Shown: positions 8,089 through 15,200 of the stretch, piece after piece | Layout of the letters: each line of letters starts with the position of its first letter | Position numbering within the stretch: the first letter of the stretch is position 1 | Assembly: GCA_039029735.1 (NCBI GenBank) | Contig: JBCCFL010000002.1 | Coordinates: 124,001 to 188,000, forward strand | Source: CADEDH01 sp039029735 | Lineage (GTDB): Bacteria; Actinomycetota; Acidimicrobiia; Acidimicrobiales; SZUA-35 | Direction of reading: 5' to 3' | Length of the DNA stretch: 64,000 nt | Program-made: the position numbers and the translations under genes | The notes under the pieces: model-generated | What the model saw: the letters and a program-made list of their open reading frames with translations, nothing else | Databases searched by the model: none | Told to the model about the DNA's origin: nothing

Positions 8089-8886
8089 ATGACAGCAGGT
8101 CGGGCGACCACCACCTACGTGATGCGGCTCAAGATGGCCGATCGGCCAGGAGCACTGGCCGAGGCCGCAGCCCGGATCGCGGCGGTGCGAGGCGACCTGG
8201 TCGGCATCGAGATCCTCGAACGGACAAACGGTGAGGTGATCGACGAGCTGATCGTGCAGCTCCCCGATGTGGGGTTGCTCGACGTGATGTGCTCGGAGCT
8301 GGCCGAGGTCGATCAGCTCGAGATCGAGAGCATTGGCGAGCTTGACGCTGCGGGGATCGACCCGCAGCTGACGGCCCTGGAGATCGCCGACGTGATCGTT
8401 GGCGCCGCCACGGTCGACGACCTGCTCTGGAGTTTGTGTGCCCACACGCGCCGGGTGATCCGGAGCGACTGGGCATGCGTGCTCGACGGGGCGGGCACCG
8501 TCATTGCCTCCTCCGGTTCGTCCCCCCACGAGGGTTGGTTGGTTGCGTTCGTGGCGGGGCGAGCCGAGGAAGTGACCGACGGCTGGTCAGGCGAAGCGGA
8601 GTGGATGCCACTCCCGGTCGCCTGCGGCCCCCTCACCCTCGTGCTCGGCCGGGCGGAGTCGCCGCTGCGGGCCAAGGAACGACAGCGAGCCGCTGCGCTC
8701 GCCCGAGTCGCCGGATCATGGTGCAACCGGCTGCGTGAGCAGTCCCGGCAGGCATCAATGCTGGTGCATCCCAGCGGGGCTTTCCTCCCCCTTCACCCCG
8801 CTGGGACAAATCGCGGTTGGGAGGCGACCGGCGACAGCGTCGCTGCAACGCCCCCGGCCGACTGGTTCGCCGATCGATCTCGCTGA
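8089..8886 (+). CDS. ACT-domain protein with C-terminal GAF-like region
   Basis: A 265-residue soluble protein. Residues about 8-80 form an ACT fold (YVMRLKMADRPGALAEAAARIAAV, then two strands around GDLVGIEILE), the small-ligand sensor usually tied to amino-acid control. Residues about 105-215 (VDDLLWSLCAHTRRVIRSDWACVLDG, with strand-helix alternation afterwards) resemble a degenerate GAF domain, and the tail is low-complexity. No catalytic motif or DNA-binding helix is visible, so a regulatory role is likely but unproven. The gene stands alone: leaderless promoter on the left and a strong hairpin that begins before the stop on the right. Confidence 0.7.
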   Translation: MTAGRATTTYVMRLKMADRPGALAEAAARIAAVRGDLVGIEILERTNGEVIDELIVQLPDVGLLDVMCSELAEVDQLEIESIGELDAAGIDPQLTALEIADVIVGAATVDDLLWSLCAHTRRVIRSDWACVLDGAGTVIASSGSSPHEGWLVAFVAGRAEEVTDGWSGEAEWMPLPVACGPLTLVLGRAESPLRAKERQRAAALARVAGSWCNRLREQSRQASMLVHPSGAFLPLHPAGTNRGWEATGDSVAATPPADWFADRSR

Positions 8887-8910
8887 GTCAGCGTCGCCTC
8901 AGCGAGATCG
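8875..8910. terminator. Strong hairpin overlapping stop codon
   Basis: Arms CGATCTCGCTGAG (8875-8887) and CTCAGCGAGATCG (8898-8910) pair perfectly over 13 bp around a 10-nt loop. The TGA (8884-8886) is inside the left arm. The structure sits between convergent genes and is symmetric, so it may stop transcription in both directions. No U-tract. Confidence 0.7.
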
Positions 8911-8966
8911 GTCTGCGACAGGGGAGCCGTGCGCTCCCCGGTCGCTTCCGGCTGGGTGATCAGTGA

Positions 8967-9821
8967 TCAGCGCCCCGGCGGACGATGGTGGCGGATCGGA
9001 CGTTCTGTCCGAGTGAACTCCGGCCACTGTGACCACGGCGGTCCGGCCATGAACCCACCGTCGACAACGAACTCCTGGCCGGTCATCCACTCCGACTCGG
9101 CACTGGCCAGGAACAGCGCCATGTTGGCGATGTCGTCGGCCTCACCGACCCGGCCGAGGGCCTGGGCTCCGGCGCTGATGTCGCGCATCTTCTGGATCCG
9201 CTGATCGTCGGCGTCGGGATGACCGGCCGCAAGGGGAGTGGCGATGAACCCGGGGCAGATCGCGTTGACCCTCACGTTCGACTCACCCAGTTCGAGCGCG
9301 ACCGATCGCGTGAGATGCAGCACCGCGCACTTCGCAACGCTGTAGAGGTGCGGGGCGTACCCGGCCCGGAGTCCGGCCACGCTGGCGGTGTTGATGATCG
9401 AGCCACCACCGGCGGCCGTCATCACCGGGGCGGCGTGCTTGATGCCGAGGAACACACTCTTGACCAGCACGTCCATCGTCAAGTCGTAGTCTTCGACGGT
9501 GGTGGACGCGATCGGTCCGAGCGCGCCGCCGAAACCGGCATTGTTGAACACACAGTCGAGGCGGCCCCAGCGGTCGGTGGCCTCGGCCACCATGGCGGCG
9601 ACGTCTTCCTCCTTGCTCACATCGGTGCGCAGAAAGGCGGCGCTGTCGCCCAGTTCGGCGGCGAGGGCGTCACCCCGATCGGTGTCGAGATCGGCGATCA
9701 GCACGCGGGCCCCTTCGGCCACGAACCGCCGGGCGGTGCCAGCTCCGATGCCGCTCGCCCCTCCCGTGATGATCGTGCCGTGTCCGGCCAGCTGTCCTTC
9801 GGGCTGCGCATCGCTGGTCAT
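8967..9821 (-). CDS. SDR family NAD(P)-dependent oxidoreductase
   Basis: A classical short-chain dehydrogenase/reductase, 284 residues, oxidising or reducing an alcohol/ketone with NAD(P). Motifs: TGGASGIG dinucleotide loop, NNAG, catalytic serine in NTASVAGL, and YSVAK (Tyr and Lys of the active site), with CPGFIATPLA after it. An acidic residue at the end of the second strand (LIADLD) favours NAD. The ATG is preceded by AGGGGACCAGG, a usable ribosome site. About 25 residues beyond the usual C-terminus are proline- and arginine-rich. It stands alone next to the LiaFSR-like genes. The substrate is unknown. Confidence 0.9.
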   Translation of the reverse strand: MTSDAQPEGQLAGHGTIITGGASGIGAGTARRFVAEGARVLIADLDTDRGDALAAELGDSAAFLRTDVSKEEDVAAMVAEATDRWGRLDCVFNNAGFGGALGPIASTTVEDYDLTMDVLVKSVFLGIKHAAPVMTAAGGGSIINTASVAGLRAGYAPHLYSVAKCAVLHLTRSVALELGESNVRVNAICPGFIATPLAAGHPDADDQRIQKMRDISAGAQALGRVGEADDIANMALFLASAESEWMTGQEFVVDGGFMAGPPWSQWPEFTRTERPIRHHRPPGR

Positions 9822-9933
9822 CCTGGTCCCCTGTTGCTGCGAGATTCGTCGGTGCTCCTCAGCGGTTTATCGGAGGTCGACGGGTCACGTCCAGATCAAC
9901 CGCTGGCTCGACGGCGTCGTCAGCTGTGGGCGA

Positions 9934-10569
9934 TCAGACGATGCGGCGGTCGGCGGCCCAGCGGGCGAGCTCGTTCCTGTTCGACAGCTGGAGTTTGCGT
10001 AACACTGACGAGGCGTGGGTCTCGACGGTCTTGATCGAGATGCTCAGCCGGCGGGCGATCTCTTTGTAGGCGTACCCGCGGGCGAGCAGGCGCATCACCT
10101 CCTGCTCGCGGGCCGTGAGCTGGTCGAGCTCCGGGTCGACCGGGCCGTCGAGGTCGGCAGAGAAGGCGTCGAGCACGAAGCCGGCAAGGCGGGGCGAGAA
10201 CACGGCGTCGCCGTCGTGGATGCGTTGGACGGCGTCGAGCAGTTCATCGCCGTCGATCGTCTTGGTCACGTAGCCGCGGGCGCCGGTACGGATCACCTCG
10301 ATTACGTCCTCGGCCGCGTCCGACACCGACAGGGCGAGGAACTTGGTGTTCACCCCGCGGTCGACCACGCCCCGGATCACGGCCGGGGCGTTGCCTCCGG
10401 GAAGGTGCACGTCGCACACCACCACGTCGGGCTTGTGGGCGGCGATGGCGTCGATCGCTTCGCCGACGTCGGCCGCCTCGGCCACCACCGTCACCCTGTC
10501 GCCTTCCAACTCGGCGCGCACGCCGGCACGCACCACGGCGTGATCGTCGACCAGCACCACTCGGATCAT
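9934..10569 (-). CDS. Response regulator, NarL/LuxR family (LiaR-like)
   Basis: A 211-residue regulator: receiver domain with D8/D9, phospho-acceptor D53 (VVVCDVHLPGG) and the conserved K in YVTKTIDGDEL, then a LuxR-type HTH at about 145-205 (LTAREQEVMRLLARGYAYKE, IARRLSISIKTVETH). Its ATG shares one base with the stop of the upstream PspC-kinase gene, so the pair is co-translated. With the divergent LiaF-like PspC protein this gives a LiaFSR-type layout, which in other Gram-positive bacteria reports envelope damage. The targets are not visible. Confidence 0.92.
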   Translation of the reverse strand: MIRVVLVDDHAVVRAGVRAELEGDRVTVVAEAADVGEAIDAIAAHKPDVVVCDVHLPGGNAPAVIRGVVDRGVNTKFLALSVSDAAEDVIEVIRTGARGYVTKTIDGDELLDAVQRIHDGDAVFSPRLAGFVLDAFSADLDGPVDPELDQLTAREQEVMRLLARGYAYKEIARRLSISIKTVETHASSVLRKLQLSNRNELARWAADRRIV

Positions 10570-11846
10570 CAGCGTCCTCCGCTCGATTGGGACTCGGGTT
10601 CGGGTTCGGGCTCGGGTGTAGGTTCAGTCTCGTCGGTGGCCGGCGCCAAGGGGAGCACCAGCTCCACCTCGGTGCCGGCGCCCGGCTCGGAATGCACGCT
10701 CGCACTGCCGCCAGCCCGGGTCATGCGACCAACGATCGACTCGCTGATCCCACGGCGGTTCGACTGGGCAGCGGCGTCCATGTCGAACCCCTGGCCGGTA
10801 TCGCGCACGAACAGCTCGATGCGATCCGACCCACACTCGGCGAACACGTCGATCTGGCGGGTATCGCTGTGGGTCGCCGCATTCACACATGCCTCACCGG
10901 CTGCGGCCAACAGCGGTTCGATCGTCGTCGGTTCGAAGTCGGCCGAGTCGTTCACCACGATCACCTTGATCGGGGTGCCGTAGCGAGCGTCGAGTTCGGC
11001 CGCCATCTTCTCGAGCGCCGTGGTGAGCCGGACACGCCCGGCCTCGGGTTGATCGCCCGGCTCCTGGTAGAGCCACAGTCGCAGCTCGCGCTCTTGCTGG
11101 CGGGCCAGGCGTGCCGTGCGATCGGCGTCGTCGGCGTGACGCTGGATGAGCGCGAGCGTCTGGAGTACGGAGTCGTGGAGGTGAGCGGCCATCCGAGCCC
11201 GTTCATCGGCCCGCACGCGCTGCTGGCGTTCCTGGTCGAGGTCGCGGCCGATCCGGGCGAGGGAGGGAGCCACCACGAGGGTGATGCCCGACACCACAGC
11301 CAGCGCCACGATCAGCACGAGCAGGGTGCTGATGATGTTGCTCGACAGGGCGAGGAAGGCGATCATGCCGCCGACCCCCACCACCACCCCGGCCCCGATC
11401 CGGGCCACCGACCAGAGCCCGCGCTCGCCTTGGGCCCGAGTCCACGCCACGAGGAAGCCGGTGAGCACGAAGGCACCCGGGAACACGATCTGGTCGATGA
11501 ATCCGGCCGCCTGCGTGCGCAGGAACAGCAACAGCCCGAGCACGATCATGGCCACTGCCACGTGTCGGTGGAGGGCGGACGCGCCCTTGGGAATGGGGGC
11601 GTAGGGGGCAGTCGGGCCCGTCGACAACACCACCAACGCGAGCCAGGCTCCGGCGTAGAGCACGAGGCCCCATCCGCCGGCGAGGGCCAGCACCACGAAC
11701 GACACGCGGATCACGAGCGGCTGCACGCCGATCTCGTTCGCGATGCCTGCGGCCACACCGCCCAACCAGGCGTTGTCGGCCGAAAGCCGCGGCAGTTGCC
11801 ATCGAGGCCGCTCGGCCAGAGGACGTGTGGAGCTCACTCCTGCCAT
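10569..11846 (-). CDS. PspC-domain sensor histidine kinase (LiaS-like)
   Basis: A 425-residue membrane kinase. An N-terminal PspC domain (about 20-80: ADNAWLGGVAAGIANEIGV, then a hydrophobic helix) is followed by four to five more membrane helices. The HisKA_3 domain has the phospho-accepting histidine in AAHLHDSVLQTLALIQ. The HATPase domain has GEACVNAATHSD and FVRDTGQGFD. The last 30 residues are Glu/Pro-rich (repeated PEPE), read as a flexible tail. PspC kinases are common in Actinobacteria and are thought to sense membrane stress. The gene is upstream of and overlaps the NarL-type regulator. Confidence 0.9.
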   Translation of the reverse strand: MAGVSSTRPLAERPRWQLPRLSADNAWLGGVAAGIANEIGVQPLVIRVSFVVLALAGGWGLVLYAGAWLALVVLSTGPTAPYAPIPKGASALHRHVAVAMIVLGLLLFLRTQAAGFIDQIVFPGAFVLTGFLVAWTRAQGERGLWSVARIGAGVVVGVGGMIAFLALSSNIISTLLVLIVALAVVSGITLVVAPSLARIGRDLDQERQQRVRADERARMAAHLHDSVLQTLALIQRHADDADRTARLARQQERELRLWLYQEPGDQPEAGRVRLTTALEKMAAELDARYGTPIKVIVVNDSADFEPTTIEPLLAAAGEACVNAATHSDTRQIDVFAECGSDRIELFVRDTGQGFDMDAAAQSNRRGISESIVGRMTRAGGSASVHSEPGAGTEVELVLPLAPATDETEPTPEPEPEPESQSSGGR

Positions 11847-11978
11847 ATTCTCATCGGATGACGCTGGTGTGCATCAGGGCCGAACCCCGAGACACCCCTG
11901 AGATCGGGGGCCGTGATCAGGGAACACTCCGGGCGAGCACCGATTCTCAACGACCGATCGCTCGCTCACGATGATGGC

Positions 11979-13355
11979 ATGACCAACGAACCCCCCACCC
12001 CCCGACCGGGGAACGAACCGGATCCGCAGCTGGATCCGTCGGTCGGCCCCGAACCTCCGACCGATCCGTCTCCGTCCACGCCCTCGATCGACGACGTGCT
12101 GGCCGACGACACCGTCACCGGCGACCCGGCTGCCGACGACGCCGGGCTCTACGAGCCTGTCGATCTCGACGTCGACGCTGATCCCACCTTCGACGAGGCA
12201 GCAGCCTCGGCTACCGACCGCCCGATGGATCCGCCCCCCGACGGCGCCGGTGCGGCCGGTGACGCTGGAGAGGGTGCGGCAGCCTGGACCGCCCCCGACC
12301 CGGGGCCGGGCGCCGGCGCGGGTGGTGCCCCTCCGCCACCCGCCGGCGCTGCCCCCGGCTGGGCTCCCGGTGGTCGCCGCCTCGTGCGTGACCCCTACAG
12401 CCGCCTCGGCGGTGTTGCCTCCGGCCTGGCCCACTACGTGGGCATCGACGTGTCCATCATGCGAATCCTCTTCCTGCTCGTTGCCTTCGGCACCGGCTTC
12501 GGATTCTTCGCCTACCTGCTTGCGTGGATCATCATCCCCCGAGCCGACTACTGGCCCCCGGCGCCCGGAACGCCCCGTCCGTTTCGATCACTGACGAGGC
12601 GCGATCTGGGCCTCGGGATGGCAATCGTCGGTCTGCTCATCGCCCTTGCGTTCGGCGGTGGCATCACCGGCAGTTTCCTCGTTCCGCTCATCCTGGTGGG
12701 TGGTGGCGTGTGGCTCCTGCTGCAGCCCGCCTCCGCCACGGAACCGGCGTTCGCCACGGCCGCCTACTCACCCCCCACGGGTGAGGGCGACGTGACCGGG
12801 CCCATGCCGGCGGGCGATCCGGTGACGGCGAGTGCGTACGCCGCCGGTCCCTACCCCACGCCCACCCCGGTGCCTCCGCCCAAGCGGCGGCGGTGGGTGC
12901 TCGGGTTCGTGTTCGGGGTACTTGCGCTGTTCATCATCCTGCCGATCCTGGCGATCGTCGGTCTGATCATCGCCGCCGCCACCGGCAACATCGAGGCCAA
13001 CTTCGATGCGGCCGACGTCGAGATCACCCCGAACGAGATCGAGGACTTCCCGGTCGACCTCAGCTACGACGGGGCCGACCTCACACTCGATCTGTCGGAG
13101 ATGACGCCGGCGGACTTCGCCGAGCTGGACAGCCCGGCTCAGGTCGACATCCAGAGCGACTTCGGGTCGATCGAGGTGATCGTTCCCGACGATCTCGACG
13201 TGGCGATCGAGGGCTCGACGAGCTTCGGCGACATCCAGGTGTTCGACCGGCAGTCGTCGGGAATCGACAACGACATCGTCGTTCGTGCCGACAATCCCGA
13301 CATCGAGATGGATCTCGACATCGACTTCGGCGAGATCCGGGTGGTGCGCCCCTAG
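11979..13355 (+). CDS. PspC-domain membrane protein with LiaF-like C-terminal domain
   Basis: About 458 residues. A Pro/Asp-rich, probably disordered cytoplasmic region (1-130) leads into a PspC domain (about 133-195: RRLVRDPYSRLGGVASGLAH and the following helix ending IIIPRA). Several membrane helices follow, then an extracytoplasmic repeated beta-strand domain (350-458: GSIEVIVPDDLDVAIEG, FGDIQVF) like the C-terminus of LiaF/DUF2154 proteins. It is divergent from the PspC kinase/regulator pair, so it is probably the accessory or target protein of that system. The ATG at 11979 is chosen over 11913 because CACGAT lies 6 nt upstream and family-like sequence begins there. A strong hairpin follows the stop. 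Confidence 0.82.
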   Translation: MTNEPPTPRPGNEPDPQLDPSVGPEPPTDPSPSTPSIDDVLADDTVTGDPAADDAGLYEPVDLDVDADPTFDEAAASATDRPMDPPPDGAGAAGDAGEGAAAWTAPDPGPGAGAGGAPPPPAGAAPGWAPGGRRLVRDPYSRLGGVASGLAHYVGIDVSIMRILFLLVAFGTGFGFFAYLLAWIIIPRADYWPPAPGTPRPFRSLTRRDLGLGMAIVGLLIALAFGGGITGSFLVPLILVGGGVWLLLQPASATEPAFATAAYSPPTGEGDVTGPMPAGDPVTASAYAAGPYPTPTPVPPPKRRRWVLGFVFGVLALFIILPILAIVGLIIAAATGNIEANFDAADVEITPNEIEDFPVDLSYDGADLTLDLSEMTPADFAELDSPAQVDIQSDFGSIEVIVPDDLDVAIEGSTSFGDIQVFDRQSSGIDNDIVVRADNPDIEMDLDIDFGEIRVVRP

Positions 13356-13380
13356 CTCCGAACCTCCTCCCCAAACCCCA

Positions 13381-13409
13381 GAGGCCCGAGGCACTGCGCC
13401 TCGGGCCTC
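13381..13409 (+). terminator. Hairpin after the PspC/LiaF-like gene
   Basis: GAGGCCCGAGGC and GCCTCGGGCCTC form a perfect 12-bp stem with a 5-nt ACTGC loop, 26 nt past the stop. It separates this gene from the ECF promoter. There is no T-run after it. Confidence 0.75.
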
Positions 13410-13442
13410 TGCGCGTTGGGGCCACGGTGTCGGTGATCCGGT

Positions 13443-13468
13443 GGAACGTTTCGGGGCCGTCGCCCGTC
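13443..13468 (+). promoter_or_regulatory. ECF-type promoter of the adjacent sigma factor gene
   Basis: GGAAC (13443-13447) and CGTC (13465-13468) are separated by 17 bp, the classic -35/-10 pair of SigE/RpoE-type ECF sigma factors. The ATG follows 8 nt later, so the transcript should be leaderless. The pattern suggests that the sigma factor activates its own operon. Confidence 0.75.
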
Positions 13469-13476
13469 ATACAGGT

Positions 13477-13980
13477 ATGCGAGGAGTGGGCGCCGCCGTG
13501 GCCGGCGGACGGCGGAGGGGCCAGGCTGCGGCCACCGCCGAGGTCGATCGGCTCTACCGCGAGGAGTACGCCCGGCTCGTGCGCACGGCCACCATGATCA
13601 CGGGCCGCCAGGCCGTGGCCGAAGAGCTGGTACAGGACGCGTTCATCAAGGTGCTCCAGCGCTGGCAGGATCTGCGCACGCCGGCAGCCTTCCTGCGCAC
13701 AGTGGTGGTGAGGCAGTGCACCGACCACGGCCGCCGGGAAACCGTTGCCGCCCGCCACCGGTCGACGGTCACCGAAACGTACGCCTTGCCGCCCGACCTC
13801 GACGAGATGTGGGACCGGCTCCAGCACCTGTCGCCGGAGCACCGCACCGTGTTGATCCTCCGCTACTACGAGGATCTGACCGTCGATGAGATCTCGCACC
13901 TGATGGCATGTCGGCCGGGCACCACCAAGTCCCGGATCAATCGGGCTCTCGCCCAGCTGCGCCAGGAGGTCACACGATGA
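13477..13980 (+). CDS. ECF RNA polymerase sigma factor, SigE family
   Basis: A 167-residue alternative sigma factor. Region 2 (about 20-85) includes LYREEYARLVRTATMITG and AEELVQDAFIKVLQRW. Region 4 (about 110-162) includes LSPEHRTVLILRYYEDLTVDE and the helix-turn-helix CRPGTTKSRINRAL. Regions 1 and 3 are absent, as in all ECF factors. The ATG at 13477 sits 8 nt behind a perfect ECF promoter; longer in-frame starts would place the promoter inside the gene. Its stop overlaps the ATG of a membrane-anchored protein that probably restrains it. Confidence 0.93.
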   Translation: MRGVGAAVAGGRRRGQAAATAEVDRLYREEYARLVRTATMITGRQAVAEELVQDAFIKVLQRWQDLRTPAAFLRTVVVRQCTDHGRRETVAARHRSTVTETYALPPDLDEMWDRLQHLSPEHRTVLILRYYEDLTVDEISHLMACRPGTTKSRINRALAQLRQEVTR

Positions 13981-15152
13981 ACGGGCGCCAGACCGACCCG
14001 ATCGACGACGTGGAGGAGCAGCTCCGAGCCACGTTGGATGCAGTGGGGCGCCAGATCGACGTGGCCGCACCCCACCGGGCATACGCATCCGAGGTCGCCG
14101 TGCTGCCCACCCGAACCCGTGGCCGATCGGTGTACCTGGTCGGTTTGGCCGCTGCGATCGTGGTGGCCGTTGGTGTCGGCGTTGCGATCGGCTCGTTCCG
14201 ATCGTCGACCCGGATCGACACCCCGGCCGACTCCGGCGAGGTGGAGCCGACCGTTCCCCCGACCTCGGTGCTCGACGAACAACGCCCCACCGATGCAGAC
14301 ACAGACGAGGCTGAGGCCGCGACCTACCGGTACGCCGGTGAGCCCGGCGTACCGGCCGACTGCTGGCCGTGGACCACGGGCCCGTTCGCATTCGGCCGCA
14401 TCGCACCCGAGGATGCGCCGCAATGTGTGCGGGTGCCCGCATCCCAGCCGCTGAGATTCTCCAATCCGCTGAGCGATGCGGTGACGATCGAGTTCGGCGA
14501 CGGCAGCGCAGAGTGGACGATCCCGGCCGAGGCGTTCGAGGCCGACATGCCGGGCACGGTCGGTGATCGGGTTCCCGTCGTCGACGGCACGGGCACGATC
14601 ACGGCGACGGCGGCGTCGGGCGAGTCGTGGACGTTCCACGTGGTGCCCGACGCCGACGATTCACTGGCTGCGCATGAGATGACGATCAGTGGCTACGGCC
14701 CAGTCGAGTTGGGCATGACCGTTGAGGAGGCAGCCGAGGCTCTCGGCACGCCCTTCGCCATCGATGATCGGCGGCCCGCCGGCTCCACCTGCGGCGCAAT
14801 GGCGATACCCAATCTGGTGGACGGCCCGCTGTTCATGATCGAGTACGCGCCCGGCAGCACCGACCCTGGTACCGCGGTGGTCGTTCGCATCGACGGAGGC
14901 GCACGCACCTCCACCGACACGGGCATCGGAGTCGGAACAGCCGAACAGGAGGTACTCACCACCTACGGCGCCCAGCTCACAAGCGAACTGTCGAAGTACG
15001 GCGACCTGGAGAACGACTTCCGCCTCATCCACCAGCCGCTCGACGAGACCTTTGCCGATCGTCGGCTGGTGTTCCTCACCGACGACGGCCAAGTCGTGGC
15101 CCTCGTCGTGGGATACACAGAGGCAGCCCTCCTGGTGGAAGGCTGCCTCTGA
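13977..15152 (+). CDS. Membrane-anchored protein, putative anti-sigma factor partner
   Basis: A 391-residue protein overlapping the sigma gene by ATGA. A short cytoplasmic N-terminus (1-45: DDVEEQLRATLDAVGRQIDV) is followed by one membrane helix (about 50-70: YLVGLAAAIVVAVGVGVAIG), a Thr/Pro/Asp-rich linker and a large extracytoplasmic part with two cysteine-containing segments. The layout matches one-pass anti-sigma factors, with the N-terminus meeting the sigma factor and the outer domain sensing stress. No zinc-binding HXXXCXXC motif is present, so it is not a ZAS-type anti-sigma. The function is inferred from topology and gene position only. Confidence 0.65.
   Translation: MNGRQTDPIDDVEEQLRATLDAVGRQIDVAAPHRAYASEVAVLPTRTRGRSVYLVGLAAAIVVAVGVGVAIGSFRSSTRIDTPADSGEVEPTVPPTSVLDEQRPTDADTDEAEAATYRYAGEPGVPADCWPWTTGPFAFGRIAPEDAPQCVRVPASQPLRFSNPLSDAVTIEFGDGSAEWTIPAEAFEADMPGTVGDRVPVVDGTGTITATAASGESWTFHVVPDADDSLAAHEMTISGYGPVELGMTVEEAAEALGTPFAIDDRRPAGSTCGAMAIPNLVDGPLFMIEYAPGSTDPGTAVVVRIDGGARTSTDTGIGVGTAEQEVLTTYGAQLTSELSKYGDLENDFRLIHQPLDETFADRRLVFLTDDGQVVALVVGYTEAALLVEGCL
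15119..15150 (+). terminator. Hairpin formed by the last codons of the sigma operon
   Basis: AGAGGCAGCC (15119-15128) pairs with GGCTGCCTCT (15141-15150), a 10-bp perfect stem around a 12-nt loop. The right arm ends on the T of the stop codon. It lies just before the convergent CoxL-type gene. Confidence 0.6.
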
Positions 15153-15200
15153 TTCGGCTGTGACCCCGCGGGGTGTTTCAGCGCGTGATGCGGCTGGGAT

